Positions 46,701 through 55,103 of a DNA stretch of 64,000 nt are shown piece by piece. Location of the stretch: NCBI GenBank assembly GCA_016710435.1, contig JADJVV010000001.1, positions 2,750,501 through 2,814,500 of the forward strand. Direction: 5' to 3'. The position numbers and the translations under genes are program-made. The notes below the pieces were generated by a model. That model was given only the letters and a program-made list of their open reading frames with translations, was not told the DNA's origin and made no database searches. The stretch comes from Hyphomicrobiales bacterium (GTDB taxonomy: Bacteria > Pseudomonadota > Alphaproteobacteria > Rhizobiales > Aestuariivirgaceae). How positions within the stretch are numbered: position 1 is the stretch's first letter; each line of letters begins with the position of its first letter.

Positions 46701-47405
46701 CCGGCTGGTCTTGTCCTTGAGGCTCGCCACGTAAAGCGCCGAGACGGCGATGCCTTGCGATGACAGCGCCTCGCACAGCGCGTCGATGGGCGCCGTCTGT
46801 CCGCCTTCGATCAGGGAGCGGTAGAATACGATGCCAGCACGTCCCGATGCACTGCCGTTGCCGACACGATACGGCGCTGCGGCCGGGAAGGGAACGGGCA
46901 GGGGCGCGGAGGTGCCATGGCCGATGAGGCTTGCACAGAATTGAAGTGCGGCCACTGCATTGTCGGCCCCGCCGTGGGCGAAATACTGGCGCAGCCTTTC
47001 GGCATCTTCCGGTGCAGTGGTGGACAACGCCAGCGTGGCCGGATCAGGTTCGCCGCCGCCCGGCATGATGGCGAGCTTGATGCCGCGCTCCTCCGCAAGC
47101 GCCCGCAAGGACGCAACACCATACGACCAGTAGGACTCGCCGCCCAGCAGGCGCACGACCACGAGCTTCGCCTGCGCCAGCGTCTGCTCACAGTAGAGAT
47201 CGACGGAATAGTTGTGCTGCAGGAGAAGCAGGTTGGCGAGGCGCACCGTTGGAAAATCATCGCCTGTCGCATCCAGCGCGCGGGCGAGATTGGACAACTC
47301 GCTGTCCGCCGCCGAGAGAATGGCGATGTCGCCTGGCGATTGCTTGAGGTCGATGGCCTCCGCCGCCCCGTCGATCACTCCCGATGTGGTGGCGAGGAGA
47401 TGCAT
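43743..47405 (-). CDS. cobN: cobaltochelatase subunit CobN
   Basis: Large subunit of the ATP-dependent CobNST chelatase that inserts Co(II) into hydrogenobyrinic acid a,c-diamide in the aerobic pathway. 1220 aa, normal size. It has the N-terminal sugar-free domain with LLLLQHNYSVDLY, central VQPARGYNIDPKSTYHDQ and HNGKHGNLEWLPGK (metal/porphyrin-binding His region shared with ChlH), and C-terminal NPKWITGVKRHGYKGAFEIAAT. CobS and CobT are not in the window. Starts 9 bases after cobW. Confidence 0.97.
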   Translation of the reverse strand: MHLLATTSGVIDGAAEAIDLKQSPGDIAILSAADSELSNLARALDATGDDFPTVRLANLLLLQHNYSVDLYCEQTLAQAKLVVVRLLGGESYWSYGVASLRALAEERGIKLAIMPGGGEPDPATLALSTTAPEDAERLRQYFAHGGADNAVAALQFCASLIGHGTSAPLPVPFPAAAPYRVGNGSASGRAGIVFYRSLIEGGQTAPIDALCEALSSQGIAVSALYVASLKDKTSRALIAEAWRDEPPDAIINATAFAVGDAAQDPLAAFDCPVLQVTLAGSGEEDWRQSARGLGAKDLAMSVVLPELDGRIATRAVSFKADHLWHGRSECRIVTYKPVADRIHYVAALAANWVRLRHTPAAARKTAILLANYPNKDGRIANGVGYDTPASTIAILRAMEQAGHTLRNIPETGNALIEALQAGVTNARSDKTSDITLSLADYLSHFNSLPLAVRAALEERWGPPERDPFMRGGAYHLPLLRFGNAVVGVQPARGYNIDPKSTYHDQALVPPHGYLATYVWLRQNFGVQAIIHNGKHGNLEWLPGKATALSESCWPEIALGPVPQLYPFIVNDPGEGTQAKRRTSAVIIDHLTPPLTRAESYGPMKDLEALVDEYYLASGLDQRRLSALRENILDLTRQHRLDRDAGFTGDADGDLQRLDAYLCDLKEAQIRDGLHILGAAPTGEQETSLLVALTRVARGTGAGGDASLVRALAADMHLGFDPLACEFSAAWAGPRPDVLQALSAAPWRTQGDTVERLELLAERCVAGAARPPGDASAQVIAMVNATLRPALAASATNEIDGVLRGLAGARVAPGPSGAPTRGRLDVLPTGRNFFSIDNRTLPTPAAWSLGRRSADALLTRHFQETGQHLVSAALSAWGTSNMRTGGDDIAQALALIGAKPLWDPASWRVTGFETIPLAVLGRPRVDVTLRISGFFRDAFPAQIELLDKAIISIGALDEPETDNPIAARMRREAATLVHSGVTADEARRLAARRIFGAKPGAYGAGLQALIDEGIWQTRADLAAAFVTWGAFAYGAKADGVPSEDAFRRRLAAVEAVIHNQDNREHDLLDSDDYYQFEGGLSAAVETASGKKPATYHNDHSRPERPVVRTLDEEVARVVRSRVANPKWITGVKRHGYKGAFEIAATVDYMFAFAATADAVKSHHFDLAYEAYLVDDDTRMFLAENNPHALKDIAARLAEAISRGLWQPRLNSTYNHLKELQT

Positions 47406-47414
47406 TGCTGTGCG

Positions 47415-48449
47415 TCAGCCTCTCAGCGAAGCCTCGATGGCCGGGCGGTCCATGTTCTTCTCGCCGATCACCACAAGCCGCGTGCCGCGCCTGTCCTGCG
47501 CCTGCCATGGCCGGTCGAAATAACCGTTGAGCCGCGGGCCTACGGCCTGCACGAGGAAGCGCGAGTCCGATCCCGCCACATCGGCAAATCCCTTGATGCG
47601 CAGGATGTCGTGGGCGGAGATCGTCTTCTCGATGGTCTTCAACAGGCGGGCGCGGTCCTGGCCTGCGGGCAGTTCCACGATGAAGGTCACGAAGTCGTCG
47701 TGGTCGTGCTGTTCCTCGCCTTCCATCTCGTGATGAGACGGGCGGTTCTGCATGTCGTCTTCCGCCTTGCCTTTCACACCCAGCAGGACCGCGAGATCGA
47801 CAACGCCGTTTTGCGCCGGAACCAGGCGCGTGGCCGGGCGCAGCTTGCCTCTCAATTCATCCGCCGTGGCCTTGCGTTCGGCGTCGCTCATCAGGTCCGA
47901 CTTGTTGAGGATCACCATGTCGGCGGCGTTGAGCTGGTCTTCGAACAGTTCCTCGATCGGGTTTTCATGTTCAAGGTTCGGATCGGCGCTGCGTTGCGCC
48001 GCGAGTGCCTCTTCATTGTCGGCGAAACGGCCCTCGGCCAGCGCCTTGCCATCGACGACCGTCAGCACGCCATCGACCGTCACCTGTGCCTTGATCTCGG
48101 GCCAGTTGAAGGCCCGTACCAGCGGCTGCGGCAGGGCAAGCCCCGACGTCTCGATGATGATGTGATCGGGCTTCACGCCCCGCGAGAGCAGCTTCGTCAT
48201 GGTCGGCACGAAGTCATCGGCTACGGTGCAGCAGATACAGCCGTTGGCCAGTTCGATGATGTCGTCCTCGCCACAGGCATCGCTGCCGCAGGACTTGAGG
48301 ATTTCGCCATCCACGCCCACGTCGCCGAACTCGTTGATGATGAGCGCAATGCGGCGGCCTCCGGCATTGCTCAGCATGTGGCGGATCATCGTCGTCTTGC
48401 CCGCACCGAGGAAGCCGGTGATGACCGTCGCTGGAATTTTCTCGCTCAC
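47415..48449 (-). CDS. cobW: CobW GTPase, cobalt chaperone
   Basis: COG0523 G3E GTPase that delivers Co(II) to the corrin system. 344 aa from a GTG at 48449 overlapping the cbtA stop. Walker A GFLGAGKTT, the metal-binding CICC motif in LANGCICCT, an NKSD guanine motif, and an acidic-His segment (EMEGEEQHDHDD) that may bind cobalt. Position between transporter and chelatase fits the chaperone role. Confidence 0.95.
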   Translation of the reverse strand: MSEKIPATVITGFLGAGKTTMIRHMLSNAGGRRIALIINEFGDVGVDGEILKSCGSDACGEDDIIELANGCICCTVADDFVPTMTKLLSRGVKPDHIIIETSGLALPQPLVRAFNWPEIKAQVTVDGVLTVVDGKALAEGRFADNEEALAAQRSADPNLEHENPIEELFEDQLNAADMVILNKSDLMSDAERKATADELRGKLRPATRLVPAQNGVVDLAVLLGVKGKAEDDMQNRPSHHEMEGEEQHDHDDFVTFIVELPAGQDRARLLKTIEKTISAHDILRIKGFADVAGSDSRFLVQAVGPRLNGYFDRPWQAQDRRGTRLVVIGEKNMDRPAIEASLRG

Positions 48450-49240
48450 GCGGCATTCTCCTTGGAAGCGTTGAGGGTGAACGCGAGGAACAGCCCGATC
48501 AGCAGCCACATCACAAGGCTGAGGCCGAGGCTGATGGTGGCAAACTCGCTCGCCAGGGCCGCAGGGAGCGGCGAATTGCCCGGCGGAATGTGCGGTGCAC
48601 CGAACACATGCGGCGCAATCGCGAAGGCTGCCGCGATGAGGTAGCGCTGCCACTGCGACTGGCTTACGACCAGCCAGATGGCAAGGCCAGTGCACAGGAT
48701 GGTGCCGCCCCACCAGAGTTGTCGCATCGTGATATCGGCTTCAGGTACACCCGGCAGCACCGGCGGAAGACCGATGGCCGGGGCCAGCGACACCGCAATG
48801 AAACCGCACACGCCCCAGATCAGCCCGTTGCCGCGCGTGATCGGAATATTCGCCAGGTAGGACAAGCCCGCCAGCATGAGGGCAAAGCCCACAGCCGAAA
48901 GGGTACGCGTCAGGATACTGTAGAAGGTTCGCTCGAACCCTTCTTGTGGCATCCAGGCATTGGCGTCGTGTTCGTGGCCGGCGGCAGCGGCTGCATCGCC
49001 CGTCATCTTGGAATGGTCATGCCCAGCCGCAGCAGGGGCTGCGGCAACGGGGTCCGTGGCCACTGACGCAGTGTCTCCGGTCGCCGGCGCATCCGCATGG
49101 TCATGCGGCGCGGCCTGCATGCCTTCGTACTGCTCAGCGGCAAGAATGAGGGGAGTGACCCGCACATGCTGGATCACGCCCGTGACAAGGCCCGCCGCAA
49201 TCCCTGCCAGGATTGCAGCGAGCAGAACTCGCCCGATCAT
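48446..49240 (-). CDS. cbtA: cobalt transporter subunit CbtA
   Basis: 264 aa membrane protein with about five helices: the first (VLLAAILAGIAAGLVTGVI), then a His/Asp/Ala-rich loop (about 40-92, including HDHADA, GHDHSK, GHEHDA) suited to metal binding, and four more hydrophobic stretches. CbtA with CbtB is a predicted B12-regulated cobalt uptake system. Starts 18 bases after cbtB. Confidence 0.9.
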   Translation of the reverse strand: MIGRVLLAAILAGIAAGLVTGVIQHVRVTPLILAAEQYEGMQAAPHDHADAPATGDTASVATDPVAAAPAAAGHDHSKMTGDAAAAAGHEHDANAWMPQEGFERTFYSILTRTLSAVGFALMLAGLSYLANIPITRGNGLIWGVCGFIAVSLAPAIGLPPVLPGVPEADITMRQLWWGGTILCTGLAIWLVVSQSQWQRYLIAAAFAIAPHVFGAPHIPPGNSPLPAALASEFATISLGLSLVMWLLIGLFLAFTLNASKENAA

Positions 49241-49258
49241 GTTGTGAAAGCCGGTGGC

Positions 49259-49432
49259 TTAGTGGCAGGGAAAGCCAGTGGCGTGGCGCGTGTCGTGAGC
49301 GGCGTTGTGCAGGCGCGCATCTTGCGCAAGGCCTGTGCCGAAAACCACGAACGAGCCAAGGAACAGCGCCGACATGCCGATGGCAATGCGCTGCGAAATG
49401 GAAAGAGTACGGCTTTGAACTGCGGTGGTCAT
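49259..49432 (-). CDS. cbtB: cobalt transporter subunit CbtB
   Basis: 57 aa with one transmembrane helix (IGMSALFLGSFVVFGTGLA) and a C-terminal His patch (HNAAHDTRHATGFPCH) that forms the metal site of CbtB. The start at 49432 has GGAGGG 5 bases upstream. First gene under the cobalamin riboswitch. Confidence 0.9.
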   Translation of the reverse strand: MTTAVQSRTLSISQRIAIGMSALFLGSFVVFGTGLAQDARLHNAAHDTRHATGFPCH

Positions 49433-49474
49433 GTCACCCTCCGTGCGACCAGATATTCGGTGGGCCGAAGCCCG

Positions 49475-49660
49475 GTTCGTTGTCCGGCAGGTCTCCTGAC
49501 TCGCGGCTCGGGCGGATCTGGCGTCTTCCCGGTGCCTGAACACCAGTGACATGTGCCACATCCTCGCCGCTTACAGTTGCGGGGGCAGTCACGGCATCGG
49601 CCCCGATTGGGTCATCCTCACCGTGTTCCCTATTCTGCTTCGGTCCTAGAGGACCATGCG
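49475..49660 (-). promoter_or_regulatory. cobalamin riboswitch controlling the cbt-cob operon
   Basis: On the minus strand the aptamer reads GGGAA, CACGGTGAGGATGACC, CTGCCCCCGCAACTGT, CACTGG, GGGAAGACG and the B12 box AGTCAGGAGACCTGCC (49501-49486), all canonical and in order. A UUCG-capped GGGC/GCCC hairpin (49462-49473) follows, then the cbtB Shine-Dalgarno. Adenosylcobalamin binding would repress expression. A candidate promoter is TTGACG (49701-49706) with CATTTC (49678-49683), spacer 17. It probably governs cbtB through cobO and perhaps on to cobM. Confidence 0.95.
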
Positions 49661-49771
49661 AAGCACCAGACACCGGAGAAATGCCCGAGTGGGCCGGAGC
49701 CGTCAACACGTTTCCCGACACCGGTCAGCGGGAAGCGACACACAAATATTAACTCCACCTATACGCGCGTC

Positions 49772-51580
49772 ATGGCAAAACAGGCGGTGAAACGCAGTTT
49801 TGAACCGGTGGGTAATATGTCAGGGCAAGCCGCAAAAGCGGGAAATGAAGTCACGCGCCAACTGTGGTCGCACAAGCGCGTCTGGCTTTCGATCTTCGCT
49901 TTCTCCTGCATCGTCAATATCTTGATGCTCACCGGCTCGATCTTCATGATGCAGGTCTATGACCGCGTCCTGACCTCCGGCAGCGTGCCCACCCTCATCG
50001 CCCTTTCGGCGATCGTACTGGTGGTCTACGCCTATTACGGCTTCCTTGAAGCCGTCCGCACCCGGCTCCTGCTGCGCATTGGCCGCAGTTTCGAGGAAAA
50101 CCTGCGCGGCCGGATCTTCGACGTGGTTTCGATCCTCGCGCTGCGCAAGAGCCCGTCCACCGGCGGCCAGCCGGTGCAGGACATGGCGACCGTCCGCCAG
50201 TTCCTGTCTGGGCAGGGGCCGCTAGCCTACCTGGACATGCCCTGGGTCATCATATACCTCGGCGTCGTCTTCGCCCTCCATCCGATGCTGGGTGTTGCGG
50301 GCATCGCTGCCGCCGTCACCATTTTCACCCTGGCCCTCCTGACCGAACGCGCCACCCGCCGCCCGGTCGTGGAAGCGACCACCGCCGCCATCGCCGCCGC
50401 GGCCATGAACGAAGAGGCGCGCCGCAATACCGAGGCCATGCACGCCCTTGGCATGAAGACCATGCTGCGCGAACGCTGGGCCGCGAAACAGCAGATCGCC
50501 CTCGATGCCAGCACGCTGGCCGGAGACCGCGGCGGCATCTTCGGAACATCCTCGCGCGTTTTCCGCCTTATCGTGCAGTCGGGCATGCTGGCGCTCGGCG
50601 CCTATCTCGCCCTCAAGCACGAGATCACCCCCGGCACCATCATCGCCTCGTCCATCATCATGTCGCGCGGTCTTGCCCCCATCGAGCAGGCTGTCGGCAA
50701 CTGGCAGCAGTTCCTGTCGTTCCGCAAGGCACTCTCGAGGCTGGATGCCGTACTGGCCAACGTGCAGCCCGCCAAGACGCCCATGGCGCTGCCGCCACCC
50801 AAGAGCCTGCTTGAAGTCGAAAACCTCACCGTGATGGTGCAAGGCAACGAGAAGCCGCTGCTGCAAGGCCTGAACTTCACCGTGCCGCCGGGAACGGGCC
50901 TCGGCGTGATCGGTCCCACGGGGGCCGGAAAATCCACCCTGTCGCGCGTGCTGGTCGGCGTCGTCGAACCGGCGCGCGGCAGCGTCCGCCTTGATGGAGC
51001 GACCCTCGATCAGCGCAGTGAAGACGACCGTGGCCGCTATGTCGGCTACCTGCCGCAGGATGTGCAACTCTTCGATGGCACCGTCGCCCAGAACATCTCG
51101 CGCTTCGCCAAGGAACCAGACGCCAAGGCGGTCGTTGCCGCCGCCCAGCTCGCCAACGTCCACAACATGATCATGCGATTGCCGCAGGGATATGACACCA
51201 CGCTGGGTGAGCAGGGTGCGCGCCTTTCCGCCGGGCAACGCCAGCGCCTCGCGCTCGCCCGCGCGTTGTATCTGGATCCGGCGCTCATCGTCATGGACGA
51301 ACCCAATTCGAATCTCGATGCCGAAGGCGAAGCCGCCCTCGACGCCGCCATCCGCTCGTCCCTGCAGCGTGGCGCGGCCATTGTCATCGTGGCCCATCGT
51401 CCGAGCGCCTTGCAGGCGGTGCGTGACGTGCTGGTGCTCTCCGAAGGCAAGCAGGCTGCCTATGGCCGCCGCGAGGACGTGCTGAAACAGGTGACGCGCC
51501 AACGCTCGGTCGCGAGTTCCGATGGCCCGCAACGGGTCTCGGCCACGCCCATGCTCGTCGTGCCAGAAACGCGGAACTGA
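49772..51580 (+). CDS. type I secretion permease/ATPase (PrtD-like)
   Basis: ABC exporter of a type I secretion system. 602 aa from ATG 49772; ATG 49817 is an alternative as neither has a strong ribosome-binding site. Membrane domain of six helices begins SIFAFSCIVNILMLTGSIFMM; QVYDRVLTSGS is typical of the PrtD/HlyB-related subfamily without a C39 peptidase domain. ATPase domain: Walker A GPTGAGKST, signature LSAGQRQRLALARAL, Walker B LIVMDEPNSNLD. Followed 5 bases later by the adaptor gene. Confidence 0.92.
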   Translation: MAKQAVKRSFEPVGNMSGQAAKAGNEVTRQLWSHKRVWLSIFAFSCIVNILMLTGSIFMMQVYDRVLTSGSVPTLIALSAIVLVVYAYYGFLEAVRTRLLLRIGRSFEENLRGRIFDVVSILALRKSPSTGGQPVQDMATVRQFLSGQGPLAYLDMPWVIIYLGVVFALHPMLGVAGIAAAVTIFTLALLTERATRRPVVEATTAAIAAAAMNEEARRNTEAMHALGMKTMLRERWAAKQQIALDASTLAGDRGGIFGTSSRVFRLIVQSGMLALGAYLALKHEITPGTIIASSIIMSRGLAPIEQAVGNWQQFLSFRKALSRLDAVLANVQPAKTPMALPPPKSLLEVENLTVMVQGNEKPLLQGLNFTVPPGTGLGVIGPTGAGKSTLSRVLVGVVEPARGSVRLDGATLDQRSEDDRGRYVGYLPQDVQLFDGTVAQNISRFAKEPDAKAVVAAAQLANVHNMIMRLPQGYDTTLGEQGARLSAGQRQRLALARALYLDPALIVMDEPNSNLDAEGEAALDAAIRSSLQRGAAIVIVAHRPSALQAVRDVLVLSEGKQAAYGRREDVLKQVTRQRSVASSDGPQRVSATPMLVVPETRN

Positions 51581-51585
51581 TCGCC

Positions 51586-52878
51586 ATGGACACGAACCGC
51601 TCCACCCGCAATCTCCTGATCGCAGGTCATGTCTCCATCGCCGTGATGATCGGCCTCTTCGGTGGCTGGGCCTACACGGCGCGCATCAACGGCGCGGTCA
51701 TCGCCCCGGCAACGCTGGTGGTCGAAAGCTATTCCAAGCGCGTGCAACATAACGAAGGCGGCATCGTCAAGAACATCCTCGTCAAGGATGGCGACCGCGT
51801 CACCGCGGGTCAGGACCTTCTGCTGCTGGACACGACGGAGACCAAGGCCGAACTCGACATCATCCAGGGCATGCTCGATGAGATGCTGATCAAGAAGGCG
51901 CGGCTCGAAGCCCAGCGCGATGGGTCAGCCGACGTCGTGTTGCCGGAATCTCTCGTACCGCGCGCCTCTGAACCCGCCTTGGCGTCCATCCTCGCAGGCC
52001 AGCAGAAGCTGCTCGCCTCGTCGGCCGAGTCCGACAAGGCCAAGGTGGACCAGTTGCACCAGCAGGTGCAGCAGCTGACCGAACAGATCGGCGGCATCAA
52101 CGCGCAGATCACCTCGCAATCCACGCAATCGAAGCTGATCGATGAGGAATTGTCGGGTCTCCGCCAGTTGCAGGCGCAAGGCCTCGTGCCCAACAGCCGC
52201 GTGCTCTCGACCGAGCGCGAGGCCGCGCGCCTCAAGGGCGTGAAGGCGGAACTCGTATCGAACCGAGCGTCATCGCAATCGCATATCGGCGAAGTGAAAT
52301 TGCGCATCCTCCAGATCGACGAGGACCGCCGCACCCAATCGCTGGGAGATCTGCGCGACACCGAAGCCAAGATCGCCGAGTTGCAGGAGAAGCGCGTCGC
52401 CTCTTCAGCCCGACTTTCGCGTACCAGCATCAAGGCGCCGATCACCGGCACCATCTACCAACTCGCCGTACACACCGAAGGCGGCGTCATTGCGCGCGGT
52501 GACACGCTCATGCTGATCGTGCCGGAAGGGGACGATCTCGTGCTTGAGGCAAAAGTCTCGCCCAACGACATCGACCAGGTCGTGGCGGGGCAGCCGGCGC
52601 AGGTGCGTTTCCCGGGCTTCAATGCCCGCCTCACCCCGGAAGTCGGGGCAGAGGTGACCCAGGTTGCAGCCGACGTCACCCGTATCGACGCGAATTCGCC
52701 GCCGTTCTATTCCGTGCGCCTCACCATTCCTGCGAAGGAGCTGGAGCGTCTCGGCAACCAGAAGCTGAAGCCCGGCATGTCGGCGGAAGCCTTCATTCAG
52801 ACGGAAGCGCGCTCGCCGCTCACCTATCTCGTCAAGCCGTTGTGGGACCAGGTGGCGCATGTTTGGCGCGAGACCTGA
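51586..52878 (+). CDS. type I secretion periplasmic adaptor (HlyD/PrtE-like)
   Basis: 430 aa membrane-fusion protein: one N-terminal transmembrane helix (LIAGHVSIAVMIGLFGGWAY), lipoyl-like hairpin (RVQHNEGGIVKNILVKDGDRV), a long coiled coil (about 85-270, many Q/E/L), and the C-terminal beta barrel with LRLTI-like KELERLGNQKLKPGMSAEA. Bridges the ABC exporter to an outer-membrane TolC protein, which is not in the window, nor is a repeat-in-toxin substrate. Confidence 0.92.
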   Translation: MDTNRSTRNLLIAGHVSIAVMIGLFGGWAYTARINGAVIAPATLVVESYSKRVQHNEGGIVKNILVKDGDRVTAGQDLLLLDTTETKAELDIIQGMLDEMLIKKARLEAQRDGSADVVLPESLVPRASEPALASILAGQQKLLASSAESDKAKVDQLHQQVQQLTEQIGGINAQITSQSTQSKLIDEELSGLRQLQAQGLVPNSRVLSTEREAARLKGVKAELVSNRASSQSHIGEVKLRILQIDEDRRTQSLGDLRDTEAKIAELQEKRVASSARLSRTSIKAPITGTIYQLAVHTEGGVIARGDTLMLIVPEGDDLVLEAKVSPNDIDQVVAGQPAQVRFPGFNARLTPEVGAEVTQVAADVTRIDANSPPFYSVRLTIPAKELERLGNQKLKPGMSAEAFIQTEARSPLTYLVKPLWDQVAHVWRET

Positions 52879-52962
52879 TTTGGCACAACGCTTAAGTCTT
52901 TCTTCACGAAAATCAGCAGATCGGGCAACGCTCTTTTAACCCTAACAATCCATGATCGCGGC

Positions 52963-54297
52963 ATGAAAGTTCGTCGCGTATCGTTTGCGTTTGTCAGTGC
53001 TGCGTTTCTTGCCGCGTTTGCCACGAATGGCAGTCCTGCTCTCGCCAATTCCTCGTCCGCACAGGTGAGCCTGACGCGTGACGCCTACCAGGCATTGCAG
53101 GCGGGCGACGCCGATGCGGCGATTGCCTCCTATACGCAGGCCATCAACTCCCGCCAGCTCGAAAAGGAAGTGCTTGCCAATGCGCTTCTCAACCGCGCGC
53201 TGGCCTATCAGCAGAAGTCCGCCGATGAGCAGGCTGTCGCTGACTATACGCAGGCCCTCGCGCTCGACTCGATGTCGCCCAACTTGCGCGCAACGGCCTT
53301 GTACAATCGCGGACTCTCGCGCCAGCGACTGAATAATCTTCCCGCCGCCGTGGAAGACTTCACCGCGGCCCTGTTGCTCAATCCCGAGTTCGCCCACGCC
53401 TATTATGGCCGTGCCACTGCGCTGCGCGAAAGCGGCCAGTTGCTTTTTGCACTGTCGGACTACGAGCGTGCGCTGAGCCATCATCACCCCGACGCGGCGA
53501 AGGTGAACTACGGCCTCGCCGTCACCTACATCGCACTCCGCCGTCCTTCCGACGCGCGCAAGGCCCTGGCTGCGGTGCTCTCGGAAAATCCGGGCCATGA
53601 AGGCGCGCTCGCCGAGATGGCGAAGCTCAACACCTCCGACAATGCCCAGATTGAAGAGCAGGAGGCCGATCCGATCCTGACCGGCTCGATTGCCGCCATC
53701 GCGGGCGGAACCTCGGTCAAGAAAGCCATGGCTCCCAAGGCGGTTGATGTACCGGCTGATATGCAATCCACCGCAGCAGCAACGCCGAAGAGGGCCAAGA
53801 AGATCACCGATCGCGTTCCAATGGTGGAGAATGCAAGCTACACCGCCGAAACACCGGTGGCCAAGCTGGACACTGCCAAGGGCGTGACCCTTGAGGAAGT
53901 GCCGGCCATCCCCGCGCCGAAGGCCGCGGCACCTGCCGAAGCTGCCGCTGAAGCTCCTGCTGCTGAAGACCCCGCCGCCACGGCGGGTACCGCAGCAGCC
54001 GAGCCCGCAGCCGATCCGGCCGATGAAACGGCATCGGCCGAAGCGCAGCCGTCTGGCTATATGGTGCAGATTGCGTCCGCCGCCAGCGAGGATGCGGCCT
54101 GGTCCACCTGGAAGAAGATGCAGAAGCGCAACAAGGCGCTGCAGGACCTGAAGCCCATCGTCGTCAAGGCCGACCTCGGCACCAAGGGCGTCTTCTACCG
54201 CGTACGCCTCCACGGCTTCGACGACCAGAACGGCGCCAAGTCGGCCTGCAGCAAGCTGAAGTCCAAGGGTATCAGCTGCTTCGTCTCGAAGACCTGA
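52963..54297 (+). CDS. TPR protein with C-terminal SPOR domain
   Basis: 444 aa with a signal peptide (FVSAAFLAAFATNGSPALA). Residues about 30-230 hold 4-5 tetratricopeptide repeats (AYQALQAGDADAAIASYTQAI, ALLNRALAYQQ, etc.). An Ala/Pro/Glu-rich linker (about 230-360) leads to a SPOR domain (about 365-444; YMVQIASAASEDAAWSTW, FYRVRLHGF) that binds denuded peptidoglycan at division sites. Likely a periplasmic cell-envelope scaffold. Separate from the secretion genes by 84 bases; it may be an independent unit. Confidence 0.88.
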   Translation: MKVRRVSFAFVSAAFLAAFATNGSPALANSSSAQVSLTRDAYQALQAGDADAAIASYTQAINSRQLEKEVLANALLNRALAYQQKSADEQAVADYTQALALDSMSPNLRATALYNRGLSRQRLNNLPAAVEDFTAALLLNPEFAHAYYGRATALRESGQLLFALSDYERALSHHHPDAAKVNYGLAVTYIALRRPSDARKALAAVLSENPGHEGALAEMAKLNTSDNAQIEEQEADPILTGSIAAIAGGTSVKKAMAPKAVDVPADMQSTAAATPKRAKKITDRVPMVENASYTAETPVAKLDTAKGVTLEEVPAIPAPKAAAPAEAAAEAPAAEDPAATAGTAAAEPAADPADETASAEAQPSGYMVQIASAASEDAAWSTWKKMQKRNKALQDLKPIVVKADLGTKGVFYRVRLHGFDDQNGAKSACSKLKSKGISCFVSKT

Positions 54298-54321
54298 CCT
54301 TCAAGCCCATCCATTGTGATG

Positions 54322-54346
54322 AAGGGCCCCGCGTGGGCCCTTTTTC
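54322..54346 (+). terminator. intrinsic terminator after the TPR-SPOR gene
   Basis: Eight-bp stem AAGGGCCC / GGGCCCTT, CGCGT loop, then a run of five T. Closes the plus-strand unit. Confidence 0.9.
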
Positions 54347-54420
54347 ATTGCGTAAGCGAATGCCTAACAACCACATTCAAATGCCGCTGCCACTTCTCAT
54401 GCAGCTTTAAATTGCACAGG

Positions 54421-54447
54421 GTAATATTACTGCCTCAAGGATGAGGC
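54421..54447 (+). promoter_or_regulatory. palindrome and start-site hairpin before the Mrr-like gene
   Basis: A 10-base perfect palindrome GTAATATTAC (54421-54430) is followed by GCCTCA-AGGA-TGAGGC (54432-54447), a 6-bp hairpin that carries the AGGA ribosome-binding site in its loop and ends one base before the ATG. The pair could serve as operator plus translational control. Confidence 0.6.
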
Positions 54448-54448
54448 A

Positions 54449-55096
54449 ATGCAGAACGATAGAGAGTGGGATGTGATGAAGCCGGCGTATGAGCGGTTCT
54501 CCCAGCCCGTTTCCGAAAGCGAGACATTCACGCAGGAGTCCTGCTGTGAGCCGTTGGAATGCGCACGCCAGCCCGTGAGTGCCGTGGTGATCGCCCACAT
54601 GCTGGAAACAACCCAGTTGCGCTCCGATATTCTCGCGCGCGTTTACGTCAACTCCCACACCTTTTTCGAGAAACTCATCATCGATGTGTTGTTGCGCATG
54701 GGCTACGCGGGCCGCCGCCGCGATCTCACGCGTCACATGGGCCGGACTGGCGATGGCGGCATTGACGGCATGATCGTGCTCGATGAATTGGGACTTGATG
54801 TCATCCTTGTGCAGGCCAAGCGTCTGCGGCCTGGAACCACGGTTCCCATTTCGCATGTCCGCGATTTCGCCGGCAGCCTGGAGGCGCGGCGCGCAACCAA
54901 GGGCATCTTTGTCACCACCGGGCATTTTTCACCGGCGGCGCATGAATTCGTTGCCGCCGTGTCGCGGCGTGTCGTGCTTGTCAACGGCACGCATCTCGCC
55001 GACATCATGATCCGCCACAACATCGGCGTGAGTGTGCGTGAAACCTACCAGTTCAAAGAACTGGAGCAGGGCTATTTCCGGCAAGCGCCCCTGTGA
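54449..55096 (+). CDS. solitary Mrr-like restriction endonuclease
   Basis: 215 aa. The C-terminal 130 residues form an Mrr_cat PD-(D/E)xK fold: FFEKLIIDVLLRMGY, then GRTGDGGIDGMI (catalytic Asp) and ILVQAKRL (QxK) followed by ATKGIFVTTGHFSPAA. The N-terminus (about 1-75) is not recognisable. Mrr-type enzymes cut modified DNA; no methylase, specificity subunit or helicase is near, so it may be a lone modification-dependent nuclease or a phage/stress-related one. Confidence 0.8.
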   Translation: MQNDREWDVMKPAYERFSQPVSESETFTQESCCEPLECARQPVSAVVIAHMLETTQLRSDILARVYVNSHTFFEKLIIDVLLRMGYAGRRRDLTRHMGRTGDGGIDGMIVLDELGLDVILVQAKRLRPGTTVPISHVRDFAGSLEARRATKGIFVTTGHFSPAAHEFVAAVSRRVVLVNGTHLADIMIRHNIGVSVRETYQFKELEQGYFRQAPL

Positions 55097-55103
55097 GCGC
55101 GCG

